DNA of 64,000 bases from Trichoplax sp. H2. Its lineage: Eukaryota > Placozoa > Uniplacotomia > Trichoplacea. Under the pieces are notes generated by a model. That model ran no database searches. It was not told the DNA's origin and was given only the letters and a program-made list of their open reading frames with translations. Below are positions 1-14,200 of the stretch, piece after piece (positions within the stretch are counted from its first letter, which is position 1; every line of letters starts with the position of its first letter). The position numbers and the translations under genes are program-made. The stretch is from NCBI GenBank assembly GCA_003344405.1, contig NOWV01000009.1, positions 558,001 to 622,000 on the forward strand. Reading direction: 5' to 3'.

Positions 1-487
1 CCAATAGCTATGACGATTGTAATCGCCCACACTGCAATATAGTAATAGAAATATGAAATTTGATGCATACAAATACTGTATGATTTTAAATTAATTACTA
101 GAGCCTTACTAGTACATCAAATTTATGATTATGGTATGCTCTACTACTGATAGAATATATATTATAACTGACATTTTTTGACAAGTTAAAGACATGATTC
201 GCCAATAATATAGCAATCGTTAAATTATATGAATGAAGTACTTGTGTAAACGATCGAACACGTCCGATTTTACGTACTTAGACTTCTAGGGTTATTGAGA
301 TGTAGTCTGAAAAGATTAAAATATCCTACCACATGTGCATGTACAAACCTCTTCAATTTTTGTGAAGTGTAATAACGGTTCATCTTGCTGAACTATTACG
401 TCGTTATGTTATAATTATTGTAATAATAATTACAAAATTTCATTTCTACAATCCGGCTAAATAATTTATGCGTTTATATCAAACTAG
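1..487. other. No resolved gene; presumed intron or 5' part of TIMM44
   Basis: AT-rich sequence without an exon I can support. The visible TIMM44 starts at 488 with an acceptor (CTAG) and lacks roughly the first 100 residues of the family, so the missing exons are either hidden here or lie left of the window. Confidence 0.5.
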
Positions 488-2635
488 GAAGATCTGGGAT
501 CTGGCGCTGCTGACCGGAAAGCTAAATTAGGAACCTTTCTTAGCAAATTCAGAACATCTGCTGGCAAGGTGATGATACGATCACATTTCTTCACTACTTC
601 ATTTTCATCAAGAAATTAGCGGTAATTCACGCTATGGATGATATCGCGTTCTGATATACTGTGATTGCAATTTTTAGCTGTACGAGGATGTTTCTTCTAG
701 TGATTTCGTTAAGAAAGGAAAAGAAGTCTCTGAAGATGTCAGTATCCCGTTATATTGTGTTGCGCTTTTTAAGTCAATTTCTGTAATGTATATAGACTTA
801 GTTTTTCTGTCCTATCACTTCCAATATTCTCAAATAGTTGTCAAATGTTGCATCGGAAGCTGCTAAGAAGGTTTCTGATTCTAGTAAATCAGTAGGCGAA
901 ACGCAAACCTTTAAGACTTTTTCAGAGGTTAGTACTGTGATTATGAATAGGAATAAAAAATAAACACTTATGCACCAGCTAAACGATTGCATTTTAAAGA
1001 ATAGTAAAGCCGAGTCCGATATATCTATTTTTATGATCGTTATACTTGTAGTATTTTAACAAATGTTCTTATTATGATCAAAGTCTTAAAAGCCTATTGT
1101 GATGCTAGGGTGTAAAAACTATAAAAGAAGATTTATTTGAGGAGGGCTTAAACAGAGCGCAACCGTATCGATCACCAGGTTAGCCAGATAGCCGTAATAT
1201 AGAATTAAAATTTAAAATTCTTCATTTTTATATCGTGCTAGCTAATATCATTGGATATTACTTTATAGAAAAATTACATAAACGTACGGAATCTGATCTA
1301 CAAAGTAAAATGAAAGATGAGCAACAAATACAGGAAGACACGTAAATATCATATTTTAATTTAACACTGCGTGAAGCCCCACTTAAAATGCATTCTATCG
1401 CAGTATTCTCTCATAGCCTCTGCTAAACCAGTATCAAAGTAATCGACCTATTTGAACGTTTTGTACAGAGACACTACTGGCGTTGTTCTACATAAAGATT
1501 CTAGGTGGTATCAGCAATGGAAGCAGTTTAAAGATAATAATCCTGTCGTTAACGGTTAGTCAAGTGATAATAATCTATATATATACTTCACAAGAATTAA
1601 ATTATCGTTATCAATTACTAATAGCTTGTAAGCGTTGCTCTATTCAGGTCTGTTTAACCTAAAAATGAAGTATGATGAAAGTGACAATGTCGTCATTAGA
1701 GCTACACGAGTTGTAACAGATAGATTATCGGATGCCTTTAGTAAGTCTATGATACTGTGGTACGTTACTACCTTGGATTTTTGATATGCCATAGATTAAT
1801 TTCATATCGAAATTATTTCAATAGGTGGCATTTTTTCACCATCGGAAATGTCTCAAACGTTAGCCGAAATATCAAAAATTGATCCTAACTTTAGCAAAGA
1901 AAAATTTCTTTTACATTTCCAACATCGAATTATGCCCTCTGTATTAGAAGTAATACTTTAAAAATTATCTAGCAGAAGATAAATATACTTATTTACTACC
2001 TCTACTGGAATCCAAAATTAGTAGCATACTATCTAATATTTACGATCACAATTTGTACGTGTTAGGCTTTTCTAAGAGGCGATTTACCTATTCTTAAAGA
2101 TTGGTGCCACGAATCGGTATGCCGATACAATTTGTAGCTTGCTATTGGCGCGTTTTGCGGATCTTTTTACTCTACATGGGTTGCCGTAATGTGATAGATT
2201 TTAATTATTTCATAGGCTTATAGCGTTTTGGAGGCTAGAATAAAGCAGTTGACTGGAATGGGCCGAAAACTAGATTTTAAAGTACTAGATGTCAGAGATA
2301 TAGATGTAAGCATTCGATATCGACCTTAATCTCAGCTATGATTAAGTAATAGCGTAATTAATTATCTTTTACCTGATATTAACTTAATTATCATAAATAA
2401 TTAGATTGCGATGGCAAAAATTATGGAACAAGGACCTGTATTAGTGATGACCTTCCAGGCGCAGCAAATTCTAGTTTTACGAGATAGCTCAGGTAAAGTT
2501 GTTGAAGGAGATGAGAATCATATTGAAAATGTTCAGTATGTTTGGGCGATGTGTAGAGATCAATCAATCTATGATGCCCATTCAGCATGGAGAGTATTAG
2601 AATTTGCTATGCAAGCATCTTCTTCGTGGGTATGA
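488..2635 (+). CDS. TIMM44: TIMM44, mitochondrial import motor anchor (5' incomplete)
   Basis: TIM44 is a matrix-side peripheral protein that tethers mtHsp70 to the TIM23 presequence translocase. Eleven exons fit with consistent phase: 488-568, 678-737, 838-927, 1109-1178, 1269-1341, 1469-1554, 1648-1740, 1825-1949, 2066-2116, 2216-2305, 2405-2635. They give 349 residues; human TIMM44 is about 450, so the transit peptide and early coiled coil are missing. Diagnostic stretches are HKDSRWYQQWKQFKDNNPVV, KMKYDESDN, PILKDWCHES and the C-terminal QGPVLVMTFQAQ with YVWAMCRDQ, all matching the conserved Tim44 C-terminal membrane-binding domain. The two 5'-most exons (488-568 and 678-737) are charged, helix-like and less certain. 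An AATAAA at 2658-2663, just after the stop, is a candidate polyadenylation signal. The gene is convergent with the pyroglutamyl-peptidase gene. Confidence 0.93.
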
Positions 2636-4135
2636 TAGCTAGATTATTGTTTACTTTAATAAAATCTAATTGCTATAGTTGAAAACCGTATATAAAGGCT
2701 ATGTGCGCCGCGCCTAGACATTTGCTATCTATGTGTAGTTATGATCTCATATATATATTACTGTCAGAAAAGATAGTGTAACATCTTAAACGGTATTTTT
2801 ATATACCTGCGGTAAATTGCTTGTATATACAGTGCATATATCCACAATGAACTAAAATTGGCAAATGAATGAAATGGTTAATGTATGTACGATGGCACAA
2901 TTTTTATTTAAATAATAAAATTAGAACGTAATATACGCTACACACTACAGTATGATGACTGCGATCGAGATATCTTTCTGATTTGTAACAACTAAGAATA
3001 AATAAACGTAGAATCTAGCATAATTTTGCTTCGAAATCTACTATGAATTATGAAAGAGAAATGAAAAATTTTTCAATAATGTAATCATATAATAAACTGC
3101 AGTAAATTAACGAGATGCTAATACAACCCTAGGTGCTAAGTTAACGTACAATCAAAGTATATGAGACATACCTAGTGTAGTGAAAAATAGAAAATACATT
3201 GCAGATAACTTTATGTGGATAACATAATCTGTTTAAGGTTAGGTAGAAGTTAAGTTGCCTGGTCGAATTCCTTTAATCTTCTGGTTTTTTCGATCTTTTA
3301 TCAATTTAACGCACAGTTTAATTACAATAAAATCATTTATGGCATCATACTTCTTGGCTAAGCATAATTAATCTACTGCCCTCGAATTAACATATTGCTT
3401 AAACGCAAGCAGATATGCTTCGAAAATACTTCTTGAAGAATTAGGATAGAACACTGCAAAGACGTAAGGGTTATAGTAAAATATAACAGCAATAGATACC
3501 ATACGCACTCATACGTACGTGTATCAGACATTATATAGTCCTGAAGCAAAGAAGAAAATTTCATCATATCTCGTACAAATATACGGAGGTATAATAAAAG
3601 TAACATAGTAAGCAGTGATCGACCGAAGGCCGATCATTAGCTTTTGATTGGTTGAACGCTGGCTGATCTATCAAGTTTTTTGATTGGTTGAAGCTGACAT
3701 TGATACCCGAACACAGGCAGGTGTACCCTGTAACGCTGGCTGATCTATCAACTCCCTTCGGTTGAATAATAACAAAATTCCTATTTGGAATACCGTCCTC
3801 TAATATAATGGAGAGATTGCACTGATAGGTTAAATTTTGTCATGGTATTGAAAAATCAAATTTCTAGTTTATTGGTTTCCTTTTCAATAACATCATACTT
3901 TTACCAATGATGAATTTTTTATTACTGGGTTAATAGTTATAATTAGAGCATTATATACTGATCATTTCCGCAAAATTGATTAATATTGGGTTATACATGA
4001 TACTTCTATTTCGCTAATAAATGTAGTTAGAATTTATCTTAATCATAGAGATCTGTTACTTAAATAAGGGAATAATTTCTAAAATAAACGCAGTCTCGAG
4101 TAAATTAGCTGTTCGAATCTTGAGTTCTACAATAT
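2636..4135. other. Convergent intergenic region
   Basis: Lies between the stop codons of TIMM44 and the PGPEP1-like gene. It holds the candidate TIMM44 AATAAA (2658-2663) and a set of short direct repeats at 3642-3751. A 77-codon stop-free stretch on the minus strand (3373-3606) has no recognisable homology. No GTACAG array is present. Confidence 0.6.
3642..3751. repeat. Interspersed short direct repeats
   Basis: Two units recur. TTTTGATTGGTTGAA occurs at 3642-3656 and 3678-3692, and AACGCTGGCTGATCTATCAA occurs at 3655-3674 and 3732-3751. The block is more GC-rich than its surroundings. It may be a remnant of a small mobile element or a local duplication; no coding content was seen. Confidence 0.75.
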
Positions 4136-7100
4136 TTAAATATTTTTAAGCTTTCGTGCTTGATCAATCAAATGGGGCATTATTAATTTTATGGCGGCAG
4201 CTGTTGTATTGCTGTCGTAAATTTCCGTAACTGGAACGTGGATAAATATTGATGGACATTTTGCAACTTTGAGAGAAGTATAATAGGTGAATCCGCAAAG
4301 ATACCTGCCCGTATATTAAATGATTAACAGCATTTAGTAAAAATAATATGAATATTTATTTATTAGAAGATACACACGTTCTAAGAATAACAAGATGTTT
4401 AAATAAATCAATTATCTCTACAGCAGCTGCTGATATGAAGCCTAAACTGCCTAACCAGTCGTGCTGACATTGTCTTACCTTCCAGGGTCATCAGAAAGCT
4501 CGACTTTTCCATCAGTAAGGGACTTATTGACCTCATCGGCAACAGCCTTGAGATTCAAACTTGTATTTAACTCTGCTGGGCCATCTAAGGTGATAATTAA
4601 TTATATTATCAACAGTAGCTTAATCAGAATAAAAGTATTATTAGACATAACTTAAGGTAGGCTTACAATATAGCGGTATAATTTTAACAAAAGTTATTAC
4701 CGGCAGTGAAAATTAACGCGAAAAATTCGAGGTTATCTTAATCAGTAACATACGAACAGCCCAATTAGATACCTTTATCTATACAGCAGTTATCAGCTGG
4801 ACAACGGCCTGAAACATCTGGAAGTACGTAATTGTTACAAAAAGCGCGACTCTCTAATAAAATGGTCTCAGCGGTACCATGGACTCCAACGTAGACACAA
4901 AGCTATCAAATAAAATTCTATAGAATTAAAGATCTAAAAGCGTATAAAGTAGAATACAACTTTGTCATTGTTTAATAGAAAGGTAAATATAATTATAAAT
5001 AACGTCGGCATGTTACGTAATTAAAATACAGGTTGTTTACTATAGACCTTATTTCCTTGACTTGTCTACGATATAGTAACCTATTCTTGGCACTATAACA
5101 TTGCAGCTCTGCCGTTAAATAAGTAAGTAAGCATTATGCGTAAGCAATTAAAAATTTTTATCACGTTCTTTTTTAACGTTTAAAATGGGCTGTGACGGAA
5201 CAATAAAGATTCCAAGTAGTTAACTATCGTGAACTGCTGGCATGATAATTTTAAGCGACACTAAACTGTCAACGGCTTAAAGCCTGAATCGAATATAACA
5301 AAAGTGCAGGCTAAAGCAACGCAGATCAGTTTTTTCCCTTTCTACTGTAGAAAAATCAAATTTATGCGTTTCAATGAAATTGCGTTGCAGTTAAGTTAAT
5401 AATAGTGAATTCTACCTACATTGTAAAGCTACGATATGAAAGATATACATCAGATTTAAAGTCGATATTATGAGTGTGAACATAATGTAATGCATCAATT
5501 ACATTGCGAATTAGAATCAGTTGGTATTCGGAGACATTATGATTAACAGAAATAAGTTCTTGTGATGGTACATACATTGAATAAACTTACCAATAGATTT
5601 TCACTTTGAAGGATTCCTGGCAATGTCTCCGAGATGAAATTATAGTCAACGGATAGCTGTCTCACGTCCAATTCTACTTGTTTATTCTGAAAATCGTCAT
5701 GAGCCAGATTCTATCGATCCCCAACATTAAATAGAGAACAAACACGAATACGATTTTAGTAAAGGGAACTACTAGAAACTGCTATTTGAAAAGATTTGAT
5801 AATCATAGAAATACCACCTAGAAAATTTTATCAAAGTTAACATAATTCTTATACAGTACTGTACAGTACAAGATATTAAGGTTAGTCTCAGATATGGATT
5901 TATTTTGTAAAGACAGCATGAAACTTGACATGATTTGAAATTTACGTAAAGCCCAAATTTATTGAAATACGTACGATAGATGTTAATCCCTTGATTCTAC
6001 GTATTTATCAGTATACGATGCAGGATATACACGCGTTTATGGGTTACTAATCGGTAAAATGAGTACCCCTGCTGTACTGTACCCACTTTCTGTTATTATT
6101 ACTAACAAAAAATTGATTAAATCAGGATTTATAGTTTTATAAGCTAAACTAATACAGTCATTTCTAGGCGTCAATGATATTTTGAGTAAATGAGGATTTA
6201 TTTTAATATCAGAATAGCTGATAGGATAGCGATTATAATAAGTTACTAATCTATAACAATAAGTATTTGGGGCTCATAAATAACTTTGTTCACAGTCATG
6301 TAATACAGCAGACTATATCTTACTATGTATAACTTTACTAAATCGTAATAAATTTAGGCCTACGAAAACTTAAGATAAAAATCTACTTTATTACAATATT
6401 TAAAAGGTCCGTGTAAGCTAGTCTACAACAGCAAAACAGTAAAACATGCGATATTATCTCTAAACTTCTACGCTTTCTATCTCTACATTAAATCAACAAA
6501 TACAGTACACTACACTTGCTACTCTGTGCAGTTCTTGTAATAGCGTTTTTATCATTGAAATTTTGGAGCAACTATTAGATTAAAGTTAAATTAAATTTAA
6601 ATTTAATATCGTAGTCTGGTAGCGATGCATTGTAGAATATAATAAGCGAATAAAGACAATCGGTACCTTCACTGCCTCCCAGCTGGCATTGGTATGAAAA
6701 TGAGCGAATGGACCAAAACCTACAAAAAATTATTGAATAGTAAATGATATCTTAGCATTACAATTACATTAGGAAACTGAAGAGTTATTACCCTTATCGA
6801 TCTAAAATCAATGTCTATTTAATTAATTCAATTCTGGGCATCAATATGATTTATTCGCAAATTTACTGAGAAGTAATACTGTACTACAGTACTGTATACA
6901 GGATATATTCCTCGATAACACATCAGTGATCCGTCTTATGAACTACAGTATTATAGTGATTCATATTTAGTGAATCCGATATAAAATAAAATTGTAATAA
7001 TTGACAAGATCTAATCAAATTTTTCCATTAATTAATGAAATTATCACTATAGTAGCAAAAATATACAGTAGGTCGTACAGTCAGCATAGATATGGTCCTA

Positions 7101-7678
7101 CGTTTCACTTTATTGTTTTCGTAAAGTTGGAAATATCAAATTTAATTCTTCAATTCGAAACAAAAATAATATCTTGTTAATTTATATCGATTACTGCTGT
7201 TGTGCTCATACTGTAGTCATGTATTAATCTCAATCACTCATCTCATATAATTATAAAATAATATATATATATAATCAATGATAAATGAATGATCGATGAT
7301 ACTAAACGCTTGATTAATTTATAAACAATACTCGATGACAAATGATGTGCACCAATAAATCATGCAATATACTGTATTAAGGAAATTGTAATGTCAACGA
7401 TTCTAAAACTAATTTTCAATGGAAAAGTCTCACTTCTAGCTTGTAATGAAACGAAATCGTCCAAAAAAAAATACATACATATATATATATATGCTATAGA
7501 AATGTAAAACTAACTAACATTAGCCCTCTACGGTATGTAATCTTATTGTACTAGAATAGAATTAAATTATTGTACAGTACGTTAATTGGCTAGTCTACAT
7601 ATTGCTAATCATGGGTAAATCATTAACGATGATGCTTATATCTTTCTTACCTGTCACTAAAATTAAATCATTCGCCAT
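4136..7678 (-). CDS. PGPEP1: Pyroglutamyl-peptidase I (peptidase family C15)
   Basis: Cytosolic cysteine peptidase that removes N-terminal pyroglutamate from peptides. Six exons on the minus strand, in transcription order: 7678-7651, 6719-6667, 5686-5591, 4902-4773, 4584-4479, 4304-4136. They sum to 193 residues (human 209) with intact phase throughout. The start MANDLILVTG runs into the family hallmark GFGPFAHFHTNASWEAVK. The Glu, Cys and His triad is visible: Glu in TILLES after VHGTA, Cys in DPGRYLCGFTYYTS, His in IFIHVP. The 28-nt first exon ends inside VTG, so the GFGPF motif is split by an intron. The second intron holds a short GTACAG palindrome at 5851-5870. The gene is head-to-head with SNX27, with 543 bp between start codons. 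Confidence 0.95.
5851..5870. repeat. Short GTACAG palindromic repeat in PGPEP1 intron 2
   Basis: Isolated copy of the TACAGTACTGTACAGTAC type. It belongs to the same family as the longer arrays in the divergent promoters. Confidence 0.8.
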
Positions 7679-8221
7679 TGCAACACGGCAATATGGAAAG
7701 GATCTAAAATATACAGTAGATGCAACCAGGGCTGAGCGCTGAATAGTAAAAACAAAGCAATACAAACTTTTAACCTTTTCTCCTTAAAATAAAGGCCTGA
7801 GAGAGTATCAGACTACCAGCATCAGTACGAGAGTGCGTACGGTACAGTAGAGTACGTACCACCGCAAATTTGTGAGAAGCGTTATGAGTGACGTCATCTC
7901 TGCTAATGACATTGTGATTTTAGGATCACAATCGTAACGCGCTTTACTGTACAATGTACTGTACAGCAGTACTGTACTGTACTGTACATGCGCACCACGG
8001 TATCTTACAGTGATTACTACCGTGTGACTGCGTGGAGTTCGTTGGCATCGAGTACGGTGCAGTACAGTACAGTACGTTGAGTACAGTAATAAACTTCAGC
8101 ACTGGAAAAGTAAACTCCTTACAAGAATCACAAGGCTGAACTTGAAGTTAACATACGTAATCTCGTTGCTTCACAGATACATCACATTGTAGACGTGAAA
8201 GTTTAATAGTTCTAAAAAAAT
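7679..8221. promoter_or_regulatory. Divergent promoter between PGPEP1 and SNX27
   Basis: 543 bp separate the two start codons, so this segment must contain both transcription starts. It carries two dense GTACAG/CTGTAC clusters (7944-7988 and 8051-8088) and scattered single GTAC motifs from 7840 on. No TATA box could be assigned. The promoter role is inferred from position. Confidence 0.6.
7944..8088. repeat. Self-complementary GTACAG/CTGTAC array
   Basis: Two blocks, 7944-7988 and 8051-8088, are made almost only of TACTGTAC and GTACAGTAC overlaps. The cyclic unit TACAGTACTG equals its own reverse complement, so the array reads the same on both strands and could form hairpins. It lies 134-278 bp upstream of the SNX27 start and 266-410 bp upstream of the PGPEP1 start. 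Confidence 0.9.
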
Positions 8222-11200
8222 ATGTCGGATGGAGAAGAAACAGTTGATAGTCCTAAAACCACTAATGGTGATAGACACACTGAATCGGACGCCCAATCAC
8301 TTTCTGTCGAAAACAGCAAATCGGTTACAATTCGCAAAAGTCAGAAAGGCTTCGGCTTTAATGTCAGAGGCCAAGTCAGTGAAGGTGGCCAGTTAAGAGC
8401 TATTAATGGAAAGCTATATCCACCACTCCAACATGTTAGTGCTGTTATTGACGGTGGTTCAGCCAAGCAAGCGGGTGTGCGAGTTGGAGACAGAATATTA
8501 GCTGTGTAAGTTAAAAAGAATCTGCTATATAGGGGCAACTTTTCGTCACATTATTTACATTTAACCACACTGTAGTATTGACAACAAACTAGAATATTTC
8601 AAACATTTGCTGTTCCAGTACTGCTTTTCAAAGTTAAATCTAAAATTCTGTTAAAACTGATTAAACGCGTGATCTGTGTACTGAATGCAGTTCCAGTCGT
8701 GATAAAATGATGGTGCTCAACTTTTCTGCTTTCAATGCAAAAATTGACCCTGCTGAGAAGAAAGATTCTTACTATAGAAATGATTCAAAGTTGAGAACTC
8801 TGTTCAACTGACCGGCATCGCATGTAATATGTATTCAAATTATCTGCCACTAAAGACTAATTTGTGATTTCGAGATGTAGTGTTATACTTTTATTGTAAT
8901 TACATTACAGTTTTTGTGTGTGTACATTAATAACACGAACAAAGTAAAAACCTACGCAAGAAACAAGAAACACACCTATGCCTAAGGCCACTTGCCTAAG
9001 CCTACCGATCCCAAGAAAGTGCTCGTTGCTCATTGCCTGATGCAGTATCGTTTAGTACGGTTATTACACTCGAACTATACGTCACTCTACAGTGCTGTAC
9101 GAATGAACCAGTCACTTTACTGTAAACCTGTTATTACAGTACTGTACAGTACTGTAGTATCGGCAGCACCGTACAATTTACAGTATTTGCATACTGTAAT
9201 ACAATATACTGTACTGTACTGCCGTGACTGCTTTTGTACTACTTTCTTATTAGCACACTCGATTAACCGCTTTCACCCCAATCTGCAGTCACGATCACGA
9301 CACTGAGTTGCTTAGTCTATCAAAGATCTTTCAAGATCTTTATTGATCCCTTGACGATACTGTATGTACTGTACTGTACACTTGTACAGTATCTGGAAAC
9401 CTCTGCAATTGCAACTTACGAAGGACTACTTACCTATAATGTCACAGGCAACATGGTGGCACAACTAACTGAAAAGTAAACGGCAATATGCAAACTCGTA
9501 TTTACGTATATAGTACTTACTGTATAACACTGCAGTAATCTGTTAAAATGATGAATTGATGAAACGTCTTAAATGTACCCCTACTCGAATTATACAACTT
9601 ATTTATTGCAGCTGTCATGCACCTTCACGTTAATTAAGTTGATTAAAGCCTTGACATGATGGAAGGAAGTACTAAATTAGTACCATTATTTGAGACATTT
9701 CATCAATAAATTTGGGATATCTATTATCAATATTAATCAACCTACAATCTACTGTACACTCTTGAACTAGTACTTAAAAATACTTACTGTGCCATACCGA
9801 ACAAAAATCTTCTTGACATAATTTGATACTGTAATTCTACTTTTCCTAAGACCCTTCTTCACTCGCCATAGCTTATGATTTATTGAAATACTGTACGTGG
9901 ATAATTTAAATTCCCTTAATATTTATTATGGACTTACTGTATTAACTATGTACTCGCGCAAAAATACCACTATCTCAACGACTCGGTGCATTAGTCCGTA
10001 TTGATCAACAGGCAATAGTTACGGTTTATTAATGTAATTCGCACCGGATTTTCATCCTGAATCTTACCATCTAAATTCTTAATGTGATGTTAGTGTGAAC
10101 TGCACTCAATACGCACTAATAAATGTACTTTCATATTAATCTCGTAGCCTAGTGATCATTAATGCTAGAATTTCGTGTAGACTATAAATGTGAAATTATT
10201 CACTCAGTGTACATGGTATTAACAATTGTGCGTAAATGATATGATGTACTGTAGTATATGAGCTACAATAAAACGTAAATAATTAATATCTGCTGTTCGT
10301 ACAGTACTTTATAAATTATAAAACTACCGTAAATTTATCAATTATATTATCAAAATTCAGCAAGTGTCCGTTCTATTCATTTGTATCTAACAGCAACCAT
10401 AAACCTGAATTACTGTACTTCATAGTCTATACCACAACGGGCTATTTAGTACGCTATTTCAATACAGTACGTTGTTACGAGTAGGGATTGCTATGTTGAA
10501 ATGTTTTTGACTACAATTTTCGATCTTGGTGGTCACTTCAATGACTAGCTAATTTACAGCTATGGCAAGTGACAATAGATTATAGAAACAGTAAGTCAAA
10601 AAATTTATAACTTTACAGTACTTAAATTACGAATACTATACTGTAATATAAACTAATGATACTGTCAGCCTATATATTCGTATTTCACATATTCCTGTAA
10701 GATGTTACTATTAACACGGTATCCTACAGCTAACACCAAGGAAATGAGAGGCAGGAATACAGAGGTTATCTTCTTACTTCAGTCGATTCCCAGCTTTCAG
10801 CTTTCATTATACGTAAATAACACATTGCTTTCATTCCATGATATTTAGAGTTAAGTATACTGCTAAACACAGTATACAATTTATTTTTACTGTTGTCACA
10901 CCAAATCATGTATGAATGTAATAAAACACGCTTGAATTAATGATGTCAAACAACACTAGGACTTCATCCCATCGTACTTAGTATATCAGTAATAGTCTAC
11001 ATTTAGCATAAATTGCATATTACTGTTTTAAAGCCTTTATTTTGGATGCCCTGTTACATAAATTTATTCTCGTGATATTAGTTAGTGCTATGAATTTACA
11101 TGGGCCTAGTTCGTTATCGATTGTACATATGCGGTAGTATAAACTCGCTAACTGTGCAAAGCGCGTGTGTTGCTTTGTGAGCTAGCGGTGCTGTACTGAC

Positions 11201-14200
11201 TGGTTACTGTAATTAAAAGTTGTTAAATCTTTTACAATATTATTCTAAATAACAGATTTTCTGCGTGTAACTCCTTTAAATACAATCAGATATATCCTGA
11301 GCTTAAAACTGCCTTTGTTGTTTTAAATGAAATACTATCAAAATACATACGTAATTGTAATCTACTTTCGATTTAATAACGCATTGAGCTAGCTTTCAAA
11401 TATTGCTATCTCAATAGCTAGTAGATGAACAGAATGGATGGCTATAAGTTTTCTAACCTTCTGTATCGTTAACTGTTTGTGTATTACATTTATCTAATAG
11501 AAATGGAATTAGCGTCGAAGGATCCTCTCATCAAGCTGTAGTCGACCTGATTAAACAAAATAGCCAAGTATGTGAATTATTGTTATTACCAGTAACAGAT
11601 GACGAAGCCAAAAGATTGGATGGTCGTGGCAGAGGATCTGCACACCATGACTATCCACCTGATTATACAGAAAAGAACGCTTTACCTATAACTATACCAG
11701 ATTGGACAAATATCGATCGAAATGGCGAACGCTACACAGTAAATTTTACATATACTTTTAATGCTCCTTTTAGCGACCTTACAATTACACTTGCTTGTTA
11801 CCAAATAATGAAGTAATCCTCCTAAAAATATCGCTGTTCATTCTGAAGCCTTTAATTTTACAAATAGGCGTACAATGTCTACATGAGTAAGAAGCTGTTG
11901 TGTTCCAAAAGATACAGTGAATTCTCCACACTCCATAGCGCGGTAAAAATTATCATAATATACGGAATAGTTAGAAAACTTTCTTAAGTATTTATAACGC
12001 CTGTATGCAATCGAAAATCATGTCTTATTATTCATAAATGAAATATCTATTAATTTCGATATTGTAATTCCATAATCCGCAGCTTAAAAGAGAGCACAGA
12101 GAATACAACTTTCCAAAATTTCCCGGCAAGTGGCCATTTAGCTTATCTGAACCACAAATCGATCAAAGAAGACGCAGTTTGGAGTCCTACTTATGTCAAG
12201 GTAGAAAGAATACTTAAATAGAAATCCTGGTCTTCTCAATTTTAGTAGTACTGATTCAGGGATCGAAATATTAAAAGAGCTTATACTGTACCAGATGTAT
12301 TTTTTAAAGCAAGATTACCTATATGCAACTTTAAATATCGTAATATTTTATAAAATGATACCATATCTTGACCCTAACCAGTTCTCTTTAATAACCCTGT
12401 TATAATCGCGATTAAAAAATACCCTAATAGCATAGATTTGAAAGGTTTTCTTTTTGTTTTCTTGAAGTAACTTCTGTCTGTGCCATTTACGACTCAAAAA
12501 CTATCCAAGAATTTTTATGTATAAACGATGAAAGCAAGGTATAGTGTTACTGTTTTTAATCGTCTGTATCAGATCATAATATACAGTATTTTCTGCAGTC
12601 GCTGTCATTATAGAAATAATTAACCAATCTCCTGTTGAAGACTATGACATACTCATATGTCGATTTATACGAAGTGTACCATCTCGTTGCTTTCTTTTAT
12701 ACTATATTAGAAATGCTGGCTAAGCCAACATTCGAATTAATACCTATATTTTATTAGAAAACTAATACAGAACCTACAGATGACAACAACACCTCGATCG
12801 AAATATCGTTACCAGATGCGAAGACGATAGCAATATCAATTCGTAAGAGTGATATCGTGGAAGATGTTTACCGGGTAAAAATTATACTTATGCTTATTGG
12901 ACAAGTAATGATATCGAATACGCCATATTTGCTGTAACTTATAAGTGATATTTCGTTAAATCTCTCCTCTACTAGATTGCTGCTAAGAAAGCTGGAATTG
13001 GCAAATCCAATATGAAGTATTTTGCAATGTTTGAACATATTAGTGAAAACTTTTGTGAGTAGACTTTCAGCACTTTGACAGCTAATTATATACTCATTGA
13101 ACGTAAGCTAGCGTCAAACCTATAATACGCTTTTAAGCAGACTTTAATGACTAGTGATTTACAAACGATCTAGGGAGAAAACTACAAGACAATGAAATGC
13201 CGTACGCTGTAATTTACAGATCATCTTCTAATAAAAATTTGGCAATCAAGAAATGGACATTTTCTGAAGATAAGGTCAGCCAATTTAGATATCGTGACAT
13301 TTATTAAGTTCTTTCAGGAATTGATAGACAATTATAATGTCAATTTCCATTGTTATTTATAGGAGAAAACCCTTGTATCCGATGATACCGTCTTAAACTA
13401 TATATATCATGAGGTATCTTCTAAATTATGAATTTACGGTATTTTACTGAAATGCTGAAAGTGCTACTATTTATACAGTACTATCGGTAACAAACGCGAT
13501 AGTTGCAACGAAAAGCATAATCGCTAAATTCATCAATAAGTAAATACTTAATCCTATTATAGGCTGCCAACGAAATAAAATCTGGAAAGTTATCATCGCA
13601 AGAAAAAATAAATGATCTGAAGGCGGCGCAAAATTCTGGCAAGAAGGCTCTGGTATATTTATTTCTTTAGTCATCAATTTATTCAACTGAAAATTCGTCT
13701 GTGCTAACTTGTCACTTAATTTCAGTTTGTGGAACTAGCTCAAACATTACGTGGATATAATACAGTAGTATTTCCGCACTGTGCTTCCAATGTCCGTAAA
13801 AATGGCAATGTAATTGTTAGCATTTCTAAATCAGGCTTGGCTTTAACAGCTTGTACAAATACTGGGGAATTAGAGGTATGCGGTTGTAATACTCATAAAC
13901 TATATCTTATTAAGCAACTTTGCTATAGATAATGTAAACTCTGAATCAAATAGGAACAAGAACATAAATTTAATTGGGATAGTATCATTGAATGGGAAAC
14001 AGACGAAGATGAGGCATCATTTAATTTTCGATATAATCGTGAAAATATGCCTCCTAGACTAGTCAAACTTTATACAGATTATGTAAGTTGATGAAGTACC
14101 TTACTTCGATTTTAGAATATTTGAGTCCTTCATTCTAGCTGATTAACCTATTTGTAATACTTCTAATAAATGCTTAGGACATGTATATGAAAGAATGCTT

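Noticed and set aside
8992-9306. 104-codon plus-strand open frame in SNX27 intron 1
   Set aside because: Overlaps the GTACAG repeats, shows the same LYSTV-type peptides and sits inside a well-supported intron.
13471-13686. Minus-strand open frame of 71 codons
   Set aside because: Shadow of SNX27 exon 10 (13563-13652) and its flanking introns; no homology.
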